A stretch of DNA of 64,000 bases from Cantharellus purpuraceus (Eukaryota; Basidiomycota; Agaricomycetes; Cantharellales; Hydnaceae), in NCBI GenBank assembly GCA_025174535.1, contig JALBUN010000039.1:1-64000 (forward strand), in the 5' to 3' direction. This document shows, one piece after another, positions 10,972 to 20,819 of the stretch. The notes below the pieces were generated by a model. It was given only the letters and a program-made list of their open reading frames with translations, was not told the origin of the DNA and made no database searches. The position numbers and the translations under genes were made by a program. Every line of letters begins with the position of its first letter. The stretch's first letter is position 1.

Positions 10972-11731
10972 TGTTGTTCCAGCTGCCGGATGTCTAGCTG
11001 CTGGACTTCTGGGGAGAAGGGAGAGGAGAGGGGGATTACAGGGGACAGGGGAGGAACAGGAGCATATAGGAGGCTCAGGAGGTTTTGAGGGACAAAGGGG
11101 GTAAAGGAGGTTACAGGAATGGAATAGGGAACAGGAGAAGCCCCTGTGAGTTCCAGAACTTCCTGGACATTATTTTAGCTTTTATTTTCATCATTTCATC
11201 ATCATGGACACTTCCCCCATCATCATCTCATCATCCATCCCATCATTGACTCAGGACATTTACTAATGACTTCACTCATTCATAGGACTTAGTATCATAT
11301 ATAAACCACATCTGTAATGCACTTGAATAGATAGAGTAATTATCTCTCACTTATTCTGTCTGTGTGTCTGAATCTATTCGTATCTGGAATATCTCCAGAA
11401 CGAACGTGTATTTCTATTAGCTTTTGCATATTCTATTATAATATTGCATATCCCACTCGAATCTCGGATTACGAAGCCATACAATCACTGGCTACTTTTT
11501 TATTAAGCATTTACTCTCGTTCGAGTCATCTGCTCCTCATCCCTGCTTAAATTGTTGATATCTAGACGAAGATCACACCAAATCCCATCAAACTTCGTAG
11601 GAAGATACTACTCAAGTATATCTTCAATTCGACTACCATACATTGTGTTCCCATCACTGCTCCACTTTCTATTCGACTTCTGCTTGTCACTACACCCCAG
11701 CAAAGCAATTATTTACATTATTCAAATAACA
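10972..11731 (+). mobile_element. Solo LTR (760 bp) inside the family B integrase
   Basis: TGTTGTTCCAGCTGCC ... TTCAAATAACA with 5-bp TSD CATAG. A G-rich, A/G-biased stretch at about 11010-11150 is followed by AT-rich sequence with ATATATAAACC at 11297. No coding content is credible. It resembles no other repeat in the window. The superfamily cannot be told from an LTR alone. Confidence 0.88.
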
Positions 11732-11736
11732 CATAG

Positions 11737-12827
11737 GAGTTGCACGACTTTTACGAGACCATGTGTGGAAACACCACGGCCTTCCTGAGGAGATCATCAG
11801 TGACCATGGCACCCAGTTTGTCTCTCAATTTATGTGTGAGCTCAATAAGCTTTTGGGGATCAAGGTTGCAGCATCCACAGCATATCATCCACAAACTGAT
11901 GGTCAGACGGAAAGGGTCAATCAAGAAATTGAACAATACTTGAGGCTTTTAGTCAATCAGCGCCAGGATGACTGGATTGAGTGGGTTCCTCTTGCTGAAT
12001 TCACATACAACAACCGCATCCACTCCTCCATGCAATCAACCCCCTTCATGCTTGATACAGGCCAACACCCAAGGCTTGGGCTAGAGCCAATCCAAGAGAC
12101 ACGACTTGAAGCACTGGAAGAATTCACTGAGCGTATGGAGACGGCCACCACTGAGGCTCGCTCCACCCTGGAAAAGGCAGCAGATGATATGGCATGATTC
12201 TATGATGCCCATCGGCAAGCAGCCCCAGTATACAAACTTGGTGACAAGGTCTGGCTCAATGCACAAAATATCACCACCACCCGTCCAACCCAGAAACTTG
12301 ATCACAAATGGTTAGGACCGTATGTGATTAATAAGGTGGTCTCACGAAATGCCTATGGCCTTCGACTTCCCCCAATCTTTGGCCGCACTCATCCAGTGTT
12401 CTCTGTTGTCTTACTCCATCCTTATGAAAAGGATCCCATCCCTGAACGCCAGTCATCTCCTCCACCACCTCCAGTCATTTGAGATGGAGTACAGGAATAT
12501 GAAGTTGAGAAGATCCTTGACAGCAGAGTTTTCCGAGGAAGACTGGAATACCTGGTGCGTTGGAAGGGCTATGGTGCTGCTGATGACCTCTGGATCCCAG
12601 CTAAGGATGCCAGTGGGGCTAGAAGGCGCATTGCAGACTTCCATCGGGAAAATCCTGAAGCCCCAAGGCATATTTTGGCAGCCACCTATGCGGCTCTTCC
12701 CTTCAGTCGCTTTGAGAACTTCACAGAACCTCCCAAACAGGTCCTCTTTGATTGGACAGCTGGCAGGAACCCAACACGTGGTATTGGACACATTTCAGAG
12801 CCTCAGAATAGGCACAGTGAAGCTTAG
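11737..12827 (+). pseudogene. Integrase core and chromodomain of family B
   Basis: The continuation of pol shows the second catalytic Asp (IISDHGTQFVSQ), YHPQTDGQTERVNQEIEQY with the catalytic Glu, and the GPF/Y-type end (KWLGPYVI, FGRTHPVFSV). TGA at 12195-12197 (MA-stop-FYDAHRQ) and 12481-12483 lie in frame. A chromodomain follows at about 12493-12650 ([23 protein letters not shown]). Total pol after excision of the solo LTR is about 1070 codons from 8859, normal for a Tf1/sushi-like chromovirus. Confidence 0.9.
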
Positions 12828-12866
12828 CGCTCACCAAATTCATCCATGCCGAAATTCCACTAACTG

Positions 12867-12874
12867 TATATAAG
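12867..12874 (+). promoter_or_regulatory. TATA box of the family B accessory ORF
   Basis: TATATAAG lies 60 bases before the ATG at 12934 and after the end of pol, suggesting that the accessory gene has its own promoter rather than being read only from the LTR. Confidence 0.45.
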
Positions 12875-12933
12875 CCAGTGAATCCACTTCCCCTTCCTCA
12901 GTAAAACCATCATCGTTCACTACCCAACCCACC

Positions 12934-13371
12934 ATGCCTTACCAGTCTGAATCCACCCCTCTACGCTCACTCTGTTCCTACCCATCAATCACTTGGTCAG
13001 TTGACTCAAGGGATACTGCTCGTGCTGTAGAGGATTATAACCTCCAATCTCCACCTCCACAAGTTCATTTCCCCTTCTGGCATCGTAATCCATCAAGATG
13101 CCAGACATACTACATCGGGGACCCTCTATTCATTGGCAACTATGACATACCATACACCTTCCAAGGGCTCGCCGGTAAAGTCACCTATGAGGGAGGTGAG
13201 ATGATACTTGGAGCAGTTTTCAGCACGAACGATCCCATATCCCCTGGAGAGTTCACCATCCCACTTTACCCCAAGGCAGAGAAGAGTCACCATCAACACT
13301 CGTCATGGGCTCTACTTTGGCAGAGAGTGAGAAGGGACCTTGCAGAGTGCTTCAGGGTGTGTCTCTCTTGA
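12934..13371 (+). CDS. Accessory ORF between pol and 3' LTR, family B
   Basis: An intact 145-codon frame (MPYQSESTPL start) sits between the chromodomain and the polypurine tract. It has no recognised domain. The central motif YYIGDPLFIGNYDIPYTFQG corresponds to YAIGDPIFFHNSVEPYTFLD in the D-unit ORF, and both families place the ORF behind an A/T-rich TATA-like box. It is the only long frame of this element without a stop. Known retroelements sometimes carry an extra gene here, but I cannot name this one or give a function. Confidence 0.65.
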   Translation: MPYQSESTPLRSLCSYPSITWSVDSRDTARAVEDYNLQSPPPQVHFPFWHRNPSRCQTYYIGDPLFIGNYDIPYTFQGLAGKVTYEGGEMILGAVFSTNDPISPGEFTIPLYPKAEKSHHQHSSWALLWQRVRRDLAECFRVCLS

Positions 13372-13424
13372 GATGGATGGGATGATAGTGCATATCGAGA
13401 CGACATGCATTAAGAGGGAGGTGA

Positions 13425-13772
13425 TGTCAGGGTTCAAATAAGTCATATTCTATTTTTAGTATTTTCTCTTGACACCCCTATCAGCGCAGCCTGTCAGGGT
13501 GCGTCTCCCCTATTTCATTCCCCCTATCACTTCCCCTATCTTGGTTCTCCTATCCGTCTCCATCATTTAGTATAAAGACTCGCCTTGGTGCAGTGTGATC
13601 CCCTCAGCTTGATCTCTGAGGATATCCGCTGTACCAGGTAAGTCCCATGTATTTATCAGAAACAGCTGTATAGACTGAGGATATCCGCTGTACCAGCTGG
13701 CATTATTTCTTATCGGCTCTCACTTATTGAGTATCTTGTTGTTGTGGCCTCGTCATCAGCGTCGCCCTCACA
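13425..13772 (+). repeat. 3' LTR of family B
   Basis: 348 bp, TGTCAGGG ... CCCTCACA, preceded by a purine-rich tract (13411-13424) and followed by TSD TCCAC. It lacks a 14-bp segment present in the 5' LTR. Confidence 0.92.
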
Positions 13773-13777
13773 TCCAC

Positions 13778-14026
13778 CCCTCCACTTGGCCCTATCTACT
13801 CACTATCCCAAAAAGAGCTACTGGCTCTCCAAACATTCATAGACAAGAACTTGGCCATGGGCTTCATCTGCCCATCCCTATCTCCCCATGGAGCTCCGGT
13901 CCTATTTGTCTGCAAAAAGGATGGATCACTCCATCTATGTGTTGACTTCTGTGGACTCAACAAGATCGCCAAGAAAGACTGATACCCACTACCCTGCACC
14001 ACGGATCTACTCAAGAGCCTGTGAAA
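13778..14026 (+). pseudogene. RT of family E copy E1, middle part
   Basis: Resumes E1 after the B insertion: [20 protein letters not shown], then the RT block [15 protein letters not shown] and [13 protein letters not shown] at 13979-13981 follows. It is cut at 14026 by the family F solo LTR. Confidence 0.8.
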
Positions 14027-14846
14027 TGTTAAGAAAAGATATGGAGGGGTGTTATGGGTGAGTGTAAAATGATGGTGAGGGATGGTGGTGAAGTAGATTT
14101 TGAATAGGGGAGCAATTACTGCAAGGATGCAGATATATGCGGGGTCAATGGAAAGATATTGTTTAGTAGAGTAATGTTACCAAATATCAGAATATTTGGT
14201 TAAGAACTGGGACTTCTGCGAAATATTTGAGCAGAAATGGGAATATCAACACTTCGAAAAAGTGTTTGCTTAATAGAAATGGATGTAATGATCCAAATCG
14301 TTCGTAATTTGAGATAGCAATAGTTGATGCAATATCCTAATGGGATATGCAAAGATTTCAAATCGAATAGGTCGTTTAGGAGTTATTCCAGGAACGACAG
14401 AAAGTTGACACAAGCTGTTTGTTTGCAGCTTGGAAGGGATTAAGAATAGTGAATCTCCTTATTGATACTCGTACACAGTTGTAGTTAATATACAATTTGA
14501 CAATCACATGATAAAAAAGCCTTTTAGTAAGATTGAAACATATGATAAAAGAAATGATGTGGATACTGATAATATGTGATGTCATGGGAAAAACTTTTTA
14601 CAGAGAAAGGAGTTTTTACCCGTTTGACTTGAGGTTTATGACGAATGAAAATCATCATAATACCTCCTTTTTGAGTAGTAACCACCCCCGTAGAACGAAA
14701 GGATGGCTCACAAAATAAAATCGAAAAACACCTTCTCCTCATCCCTTAATCAAAAAATTCCCAAACTTTTCACAACTTTTTCTTATCATAAAACTCCCCC
14801 TTCTTGCTCCAATAGATTGTAATATTCCTTGAATAAATTCTTGACA
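14027..14846 (-). mobile_element. Solo LTR, family F (820 bp)
   Basis: On the minus strand it runs TGTCAAGAATTTATTC ... TCTTTTCTTAACA. The 5-bp TSD TGAAA is at 14022-14026 and 14847-14851. A near-complete relative with another TSD is at 41433-42270, and a truncated one at 26497-27237. The open frames inside it are short and not conserved. Confidence 0.9.
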
Positions 14847-14851
14847 TGAAA

Positions 14852-15161
14852 GGCTAGGATCTATTCCAAAATAGATCTCCGACATGCCTACCATCTAGTC
14901 TGCATCCAAGAAGGCGATGAGTGGAAAACAACTTTCTGCACTCAATATGGATCTTTCAAATGGTGCATCATGCCCTTCGGACTAACCAATGCTCTGGCCA
15001 CCTTCCAGAGGTTTATGAATGATACCTTCACTGACCTCCTCAATGTGACTGTCCTCATTTACTTAGACGACATTTTGGTATATTTGGATAATGAAGAAGA
15101 ACATCAGACACACGTCTGAGAAGTACTCCGATGTCTGCGAAAACATGGCCTCTTCACCCAC
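14852..15161 (+). pseudogene. RT catalytic region of family E copy E1
   Basis: Continues the same [38 protein letters not shown] and the intact active site [14 protein letters not shown] at 15117-15119. Homology stops at 15161, where a D fragment begins. Confidence 0.8.
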
Positions 15162-15475
15162 TGTTGGTTCACTTATGGAATAGATCCTATAAGCCTGCAC
15201 TCAACGGTCCTAGCAAACAGACGTTGTGTAATGCAGTTGTTCAGCATGCCAAAGAACAATCAGGTCGAGGGGTATGGGTAGCACTGAGTAACAGGAAAGT
15301 GTAATAGTGCTCTGTGGTTGGAGGAGGATGGGGAGCAAAAAGGACAGTCCAGATGGTTGATCATGCTCTGTGACTGGATGACAATGGGGAGCCTGGTTGG
15401 GAGGTACACAAAAGCTGGTTTCAGGAGATGCGACCTCTTGGTGGTGGAGGGAAATCTGATCAGAGTACTGGTAAA
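15162..15475 (-). mobile_element. Family D fragment
   Basis: TGTTGGTTCACTTATGG (15162) and the next 300 bases match the 3' end of D in reverse (compare 54416-54720). Homology fades near GAAATCTGATCAG at about 15470. Confidence 0.7.
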
Positions 15476-16412
15476 GTCTTGATCTGAGATCTCATGGCCC
15501 TGCAAATTCCACAGATTATGAGCATCCTTCACTCCATGTGAATAGACTATATATTGATCACTAATATGGAAACAAATTGCCATATAGGCCTCATGGTCTC
15601 ATTTCATCCACTCATCCATTGCTTAGTATTCCTCTAGCTATATTGGGATCAGCTGGTGTGGAACTCTTCACATCTCCAGTTACATGTCCTCACAGATCTT
15701 GTTCAATCAGGATTAGTTGAAGCTTATCTCTCCATGAAGCATAGTTTTTCTCCAGTGAATGCTTCAATTCTATATAGGGAACATTGTTGAGCTGTTGATT
15801 GGACAGCTGAAACCAATGGTAGAGGCAAGGTAGGAACCTCAGTCATTTTTATGAGTTTTTGACGATGTTTTTTTGGATGCAATTACAAGGTGGAGCCCAT
15901 AACCCTGTAGGTCAGGGGCTTATACAGGCCCATGCTGGTACAGTGAAACAGGTACTTATTCTTTGCCTCTCAGCTGCTCCGCTGCAACTGCAGTTTTGAA
16001 GCTTGTAATGTACAGTAGATGACTACTACTACAAAAATGAATGACTTCGACAGTTCCAACTCTCTCTTTCTGATTCCGTCTGGTCCATTACACTGTGTAA
16101 GTTTGTAGACTGCCATGGACCTAACAGAACACACAAGCGCGTTCCTTCCAACATATATTACTATGTCACACCCTCAGCACACATACATATGTAGGGCGAC
16201 AATTTGATAATTCCTAGTGCAGCATCATCATCTCCACTTATGCCCCTACTTCCTACAATATTGGAGTCAGACTCAGAAATAAAAATCAAAGCTGACGTTG
16301 AAGCCACCGGCCTAATAAACATGCAATTCAAAGAGTGCAGCTTGCTAATTATTGCATATCATTGCATATTCAGAATGTACTAACACTTCAGTTCTCGGTA
16401 GTAAACGATAGT
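15476..16412. other. Intergenic, unassigned
   Basis: About 940 bases between retroelement remains and the FAD gene. Only short open frames occur. No repeat shared with the rest of the window and no RNA gene were recognised. It must hold the 3' untranslated end of the FAD gene. Confidence 0.4.
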
Positions 16413-17740
16413 TCACCTTTGCCTTCTTTTCCAGAACTCACCACCAAACTGCTTGACCATATCATAGAAATATTTCTTCTCCTTCTCATATTTTTCACTG
16501 ACCTTCCGAAAATAATCCGAAATGTCGCGGGGTTCTTCTGAGCGATCCTTTTTTCCAACCCTTTTGGCAATTTCATCGCCAATGAAGCAGCCCAGGCTCA
16601 GAGCGGTTATGATGCCCTGCGATGAGAGAGGATCGAATGCCATGGCAGCATCGCCCACAGCACACCACCCATTCGCCTCATCGCAAACTGGTTGCAGATA
16701 AGATGACCCAGCCGCCGTGCAACGAGGAAATCGTGCATTTGGAACAATGCTGTAGTCGAATTCAAGAATAATCCGCGAAATGTGTTTCGTATGATCGTGT
16801 AGAAGATCGAGGAACCCCTCCTGTCTTCGTGCCAGCTTGGAGGATGGATCATCATCATCGGTGTGGTAGACGACGACACGTGTACCATTTGGAAGTCGAG
16901 AGGTGTACCACCAACCAGACTCGGTTGCTTCGATCAACGTTCTATTGTCTGCGTCTTCTCCAGGTGAACTAAAGAGTGAATAAAAGGCAAGAAGTGAATC
17001 TGTTCGGACTGTTTCTGCGCCTCGCTGCATCGTTATTAAACCCAGGGCTCTAAAGAACAAAGTGAAACGTGGTACCTGGCGCGCAAGTGATGCCTTCCTA
17101 CCCGTCGCGTCAATTATCCATTTGGCACGGTAACACCTCATATCGCGGGACCCAAGCCCCTCGCAATGTACACGCCATATGCCCTCCTCTTTGTCCACGG
17201 AAAGGAATCGCGCTCTTTTCACCGAAGATGGAGCGAAAGCCTTGTCTCCCTTCTGACATAGAGCCCTTACCGTATCTCGAACAGTCTCATCGAATGACGC
17301 GCGATCGAGATGCCAGCCCATGCCATAAGGATTCATAATGGCGTACTGTTCGTGAATATCTAGCGAAGTCCAAGCTGACGCATTTCCAGTACATTGAGAA
17401 TGTTTTCCTAGTTGGGTATCCTGCAACAGACGACTAGAAAGTGCGCCGGAGAGATAGCTCAGAGTGCGAGTTGCCATTCCCGGCAACGACTCGCCTATCT
17501 AGAAAATTAGCAGTGAGGAGGGAGGCTGCGAAAAACAGACACTAGACTGTCTAACCACCTTGAAGGATGCAGGATCGGCATCATCCAGCAGTAGGAATGA
17601 AACGTCTGGATTTGAACGAACAAGAGATAACGCTGTTGCACAGCCAGCAGGGCCCCCTCCAACAATGATAACTGAAACAAACGAGATTCAAGAGTGCTGG
17701 GTCATCGTTTGGTCAGATGCAGCTCACCGTCGTACATCAT
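16413..17740 (-). CDS. LodB-like FAD-dependent oxidoreductase (halogenase/monooxygenase fold)
   Basis: Exons (minus): 17740-17728, 17671-17559, 17498-16413, giving 403 residues; introns of 56 and 60 bp have GT/AG borders. The short first exon encodes MMYD, and splicing creates the FAD-binding GGGPAG at residues 9-14. Further marks: IGESLPG (43-49), WIIDATGR (169-176), GWWYTSRLPN (237-246, where flavin halogenases have their Trp motif, here imperfect) and GDAAMAFDPLSSQG (324-337), the second FAD contact of the tryptophan-halogenase-like family. LodB/GoxB, flavoproteins of this family, install the CTQ cofactor of LodA-type oxidases in bacteria. A LodA-like gene lies 3 kb away, so a maturase role is inferred. 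A halogenase or monooxygenase remains possible. Confidence 0.85.
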
Positions 17741-18000
17741 GGTTAGAAGCAAGAGTCGAGATAAGAACGTGTACACGTGTGCAACTGGTCTAACACAGCC
17801 GCCAAAAATCACGCTAAGACGGTTTTAAAGGGATTCGAAGCTAGGTGCATACGTATAGTTCGAGTCGAAACTACGTCAAGTATGGTGCGAATCACAAGAT
17901 GATAAACATTATACAGCTGAGGACTAAGGACAGTGCTGGTGTACCATACTAACTGGTAGCTAAGTCCAATTAATAACGGGACATCACCCTAGCTCTGTTA
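17741..18000. promoter_or_regulatory. Upstream region of the FAD gene
   Basis: 260 bases between the start of the FAD gene and the stop of the ferritin-like gene, both on the minus strand. It has to serve as terminator for one and promoter for the other. No clear TATA box is seen. Confidence 0.35.
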
Positions 18001-19375
18001 TTAATTCTCCAATTGGTACGGTTTAACTCTCTGGACCGAATACAACAGGGGGGCGATGGGATCCTTCAAACCCTGGTCTTTAAGTATAGCCTCGTTCAAC
18101 CGAGATATGATTGCTTGGTGCATCTTGTTGAGATCTGACCCTGTGCCCGTCGAATAATATTCAAAGCATGGGCCAGCGTGCGTGGGTGCTCCAAGTTTGA
18201 TTTCTTGTCGGACGAGCAGGCTGGCGAGTGGCGTGATGACCGCCATCATGATCGAATGGACATTCTCGATCAGGTGCCTGCGATGTTCTGTGTCGGAGAT
18301 CTTCCAGACCTCCTCACAAGTAAGGAGAAGATAGCAGTAGGACGCATTGAAAGCAAGGGCGAGCTGGTATAACCATATAAGTTGGACTCAAAGGTGCAAA
18401 GGGATAGGGACTTTAACCTACCTCTTTGACGGCGCCATCGTATTGATTTGACTTGGGATCCGTGACGACGTTGTAGCACTCCCAATTCTGTTGACGGTGG
18501 TAAAGGTCAACAAAAACGGCGTAGTGGGATTCCGGTACACTAATCCCTCCTTCTCCTTGCTCGGTGAGGAGTTCGATGGCTTTGAGGGCAGCATCTTTGT
18601 CTTTGATGAGTGTGTCTGTGTTAAACATACCCCCCCCGAACTGTTGGTCGAGATGGGGTTTTTTGAACAGTTCTGGCTCCTTCTCACTGACGGTATTGAT
18701 GCCTACCAATAAAAAGATGAATAGATGAAGAAGAAGTAACGAGCAGACTCGCCCTGCACTAGATTATGATAGAATTCTCCGATACTATGTTTGTCTGGAA
18801 GTGCGTTTGCAACCATCTCAAGGGCAGAAGCGGTAAGGGGTGGTGTAGGAGGAGGAGGAGGATAGTAGGGGGCTTCGATCTAAAGTTCCCTAAATTTGGT
18901 CGACGTAAACCGCATCTACATGAGATAAATACCTTCAAAAAATTTTCAAAACTTTCCCTCCCAGCTTTTATCAATCTCATTGGTACATTGCTGGATAGAA
19001 CCGTGTTGGGATAAGTCGGTATGAGATTCTCCGCGTAGAGTATTGGTACTTCATCCACAGCACGAAGAATATTGCCCATCAAGGTAACGTGCAGCATCTC
19101 CTGTTGGACCACACCTGCCAGACTTCGTAAGGAGAGTAAAACGATGATCGAATAACCAACAAACCCAAGATTGCGAAACGAGCATTAGCACCGGCTACCC
19201 TCTTGTCTTGAGGGATGCTGGGTTCGACGTTTATGCTGTAGTAGGCGTACAAGTAGAGCGGAATGGTGCTCAGTTCAACTTGCATCCCTAGCTTCAAGCG
19301 CTCGATGAGGAGTGCTTTTGTCCATTCTCCGGCGAGCAGAGGCGCAGGTAACGCTTCGATACGGGGAGATGTCAT
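18001..19375 (-). CDS. Ferritin-like diiron protein, VioB/iminophenyl-pyruvate dimer synthase family
   Basis: Exons (minus): 19375-19165, 19114-18933, 18879-18741, 18702-18422, 18363-18001; all phases agree and give 391 residues. The third intron is only 38 bp, so its borders are the least certain. The first helix has VELSTIPLYLYAYY (Glu34), the second QQEMLH (Glu76, His79), then IEAPYYPPPPPTPP, HSIGEFYHNL, and EQGEG with SHY (Glu225, Glu228, His237): the ligand pattern of the ferritin-like family that includes the C-terminal domain of VioB. VioB works on the imine made by the amino-acid oxidase VioA. Here the neighbour is a LodA-like oxidase, transcribed divergently. Metal binding is strongly suggested; the substrate is unknown. 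Confidence 0.82.
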
Positions 19376-19607
19376 GACAGGTCTATGAGCAATTAACAAA
19401 GGGGAGAGAGCACGGGAACCTTGCACTTTGACCTCAAGGTCAGGGTGTGATATAAACCATCCGGAACTGATCCCCACCAGTGGATGCTTATTTGGCAGAT
19501 TGCGCTTCCCAGAACAAATGGCGGAGCATCACATGCACCGGCACAAAAGTCTGGTTTAAGTTATGTCAATCCAGAATCCAATGGTGAATGGAATCAGCGG
19601 AGCAGCA

Positions 19608-19670
19608 AGTTAGGAGCTACCACGACAATGCTCTTTGTATGAGATCACCTCAAGGCAATGTAACGCTATA
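19608..19670 (+). repeat. Promoter module, copy 1 (decayed palindrome)
   Basis: AGTTAGGAGCTACCACGACA, then CTTTGTATGAGATCACCTC and AAGGCAATGTAACGCTAT, matches copy 2 at 20504-20599 in the same order and orientation, with a shorter spacer. The palindrome here is ATCACCTCAAGGCAAT (19644-19659); its three differences from copy 2 are all G to A. Confidence 0.55.
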
Positions 19671-20503
19671 GCGAACCACCAAAACGTCTATCAACTACTC
19701 AACAGAGCAGTGGGTGTGGAGTCACCGACTGAATGCTAAGCGCTAACATGGGTGGAGCAACGGAATGCTATCGTGAAGAGGCACGTTGCCCACAATTGAA
19801 GCTCTGCGATCTTCTTACACCCCCCTGACAGCTATTCAGAGGCTGAAGCGCTGAAGCATGGCGGGTACTCGCTGACCTGGTGTCAAGTGCAGACAAGACT
19901 GAAGCATAGATCGTCATGGGAGTCAGATACAGAGTTTTGTGGACCATATTGAGATATACCTTGATAATTCTGAAAAATTCCTGCAGGAATTCCAGTCTAC
20001 CAAGCCACAATCGCATACGACGAAAGACGTGATCTTGTAACCGAGTTAAAGTAAGACTTCGGACCGTCTCACTGTGAATTGATCAGAATCTTTCATAACA
20101 GTCGAGATGTCATTGAAAACGGCACTGTCACGACATTCAACCAGGTGAGAGTGCGAAACGAAGCTACATATATTCCAACCAGATGTCACATGATGAATGA
20201 CTTGAAATTCAGTGAGGTTACGTGATAGTATATACCTTTCCACCGCACACAGCATGAGGGTGTATCTGATTGACAACAACTAACACTCCTGCTGAGCTGG
20301 TGGAGTGCTGGGCCACTCAAAGTTCACTTCAAGCACGGAATACCGCTTTCCTGCTTTGAATTTTTCTTTTTTTGCTCCTTTATCTCCACAGGTTCACTGC
20401 CTAGACTTAAGTGGAGCATCAAAACCAGCCATTTCAGTTATGAAACTATGATATATTTCAAGTGGATTTGTATCGGAAACACTGCAACGCCGGGAAGAGA
20501 ACG

Positions 20504-20599
20504 AGTTGGAAGTCACCACGACATAACTTTCCCCCTATCTCTGCGGGACTTGCCTTGTTCTTTGTATGTGATCGCCTCGAGGCGATGGAAGGCTATGCC
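20504..20599 (+). repeat. Promoter module, copy 2 with 16-bp perfect palindrome
   Basis: AGTTGGAAGTCACCACGACA, a 30-base insert, then TTCTTTGTATGTG, the perfect palindrome ATCGCCTCGAGGCGAT (20571-20586) and GGAAGGCTATGCC. A dimeric regulator site is a reasonable guess; a remnant of a small repeat is the alternative. Confidence 0.6.
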
Positions 20600-20819
20600 A
20601 ACTTGGCGACAAGTGCGCATGTGTTACATTAAGTCGTATTCATCGGACTACAGTCGACCACCCTCTTTTCGCTGAAGCTTATACTGAAACTCAAACCGAT
20701 AAACTTGTGACCTACTACCCGTTAATCTTGACCATTCCGGGATACACTAATCATTCATATACTGCCCTCGCTCCCCCTCCTTCCTCCGACCATTTCTTGT
20801 CACCCACTCGCACACTACT

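Larger units (their letters stand above)
6593..13772 (+). mobile_element. Family B chromovirus, full length (about 7.2 kb)
   Basis: Two LTRs (6593-6954 and 13425-13772) flank gag, protease, RT, RNase H, integrase with chromodomain, and a small 3' ORF. A 5-bp TSD TCCAC borders it. A polypurine run (AAGAGGGAGGTGA) precedes the 3' LTR. By eye the LTRs differ by about four bases, two of them the first dinucleotide (CA instead of TG in the 5' LTR), plus a 14-bp indel, so the insertion is young. Yet it carries one TAA in gag and five TGA in pol, an RT active-site change and a solo LTR in the integrase. Confidence 0.93.
4064..15161 (+). mobile_element. Family E chromovirus, copy E1 (degenerate, interrupted)
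   Basis: A 5' LTR (4064-4619), gag, protease and the start of reverse transcriptase are followed by a family B element (6593-13772), more reverse transcriptase, a family F solo LTR (14027-14846) and the RT catalytic region, which ends at a D fragment (15162). RNase H, integrase, the antisense gene and the 3' LTR are missing. Removing the two insertions and one copy of each target duplication restores the alignment to E3 at 45-56 kb. Numerous stops make the copy dead. Confidence 0.85.
19376..20819. promoter_or_regulatory. Divergent intergenic region, ferritin-like / LodA-like
   Basis: 1.44 kb between the starts of the two divergent genes. No convincing gene is inside. It holds a duplicated module (19608-19670 and 20504-20599) with a palindrome, described separately. 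A pyrimidine-rich stretch (CCCTCGCTCCCCCTCCTTCC, 20765-20784) precedes the LodA-like ATG, typical of fungal promoters. Confidence 0.5.

Noticed and set aside
12453..12791. Minus-strand frame opposite the family B chromodomain
   Set aside because: Shadow of the real coding strand; no conserved features.
16413..17740. Calling the FAD gene a tryptophan halogenase
   Set aside because: Family resemblance is clear, but the Trp motif is imperfect and a LodA-like gene is next to it, so LodB-like is the better working name.
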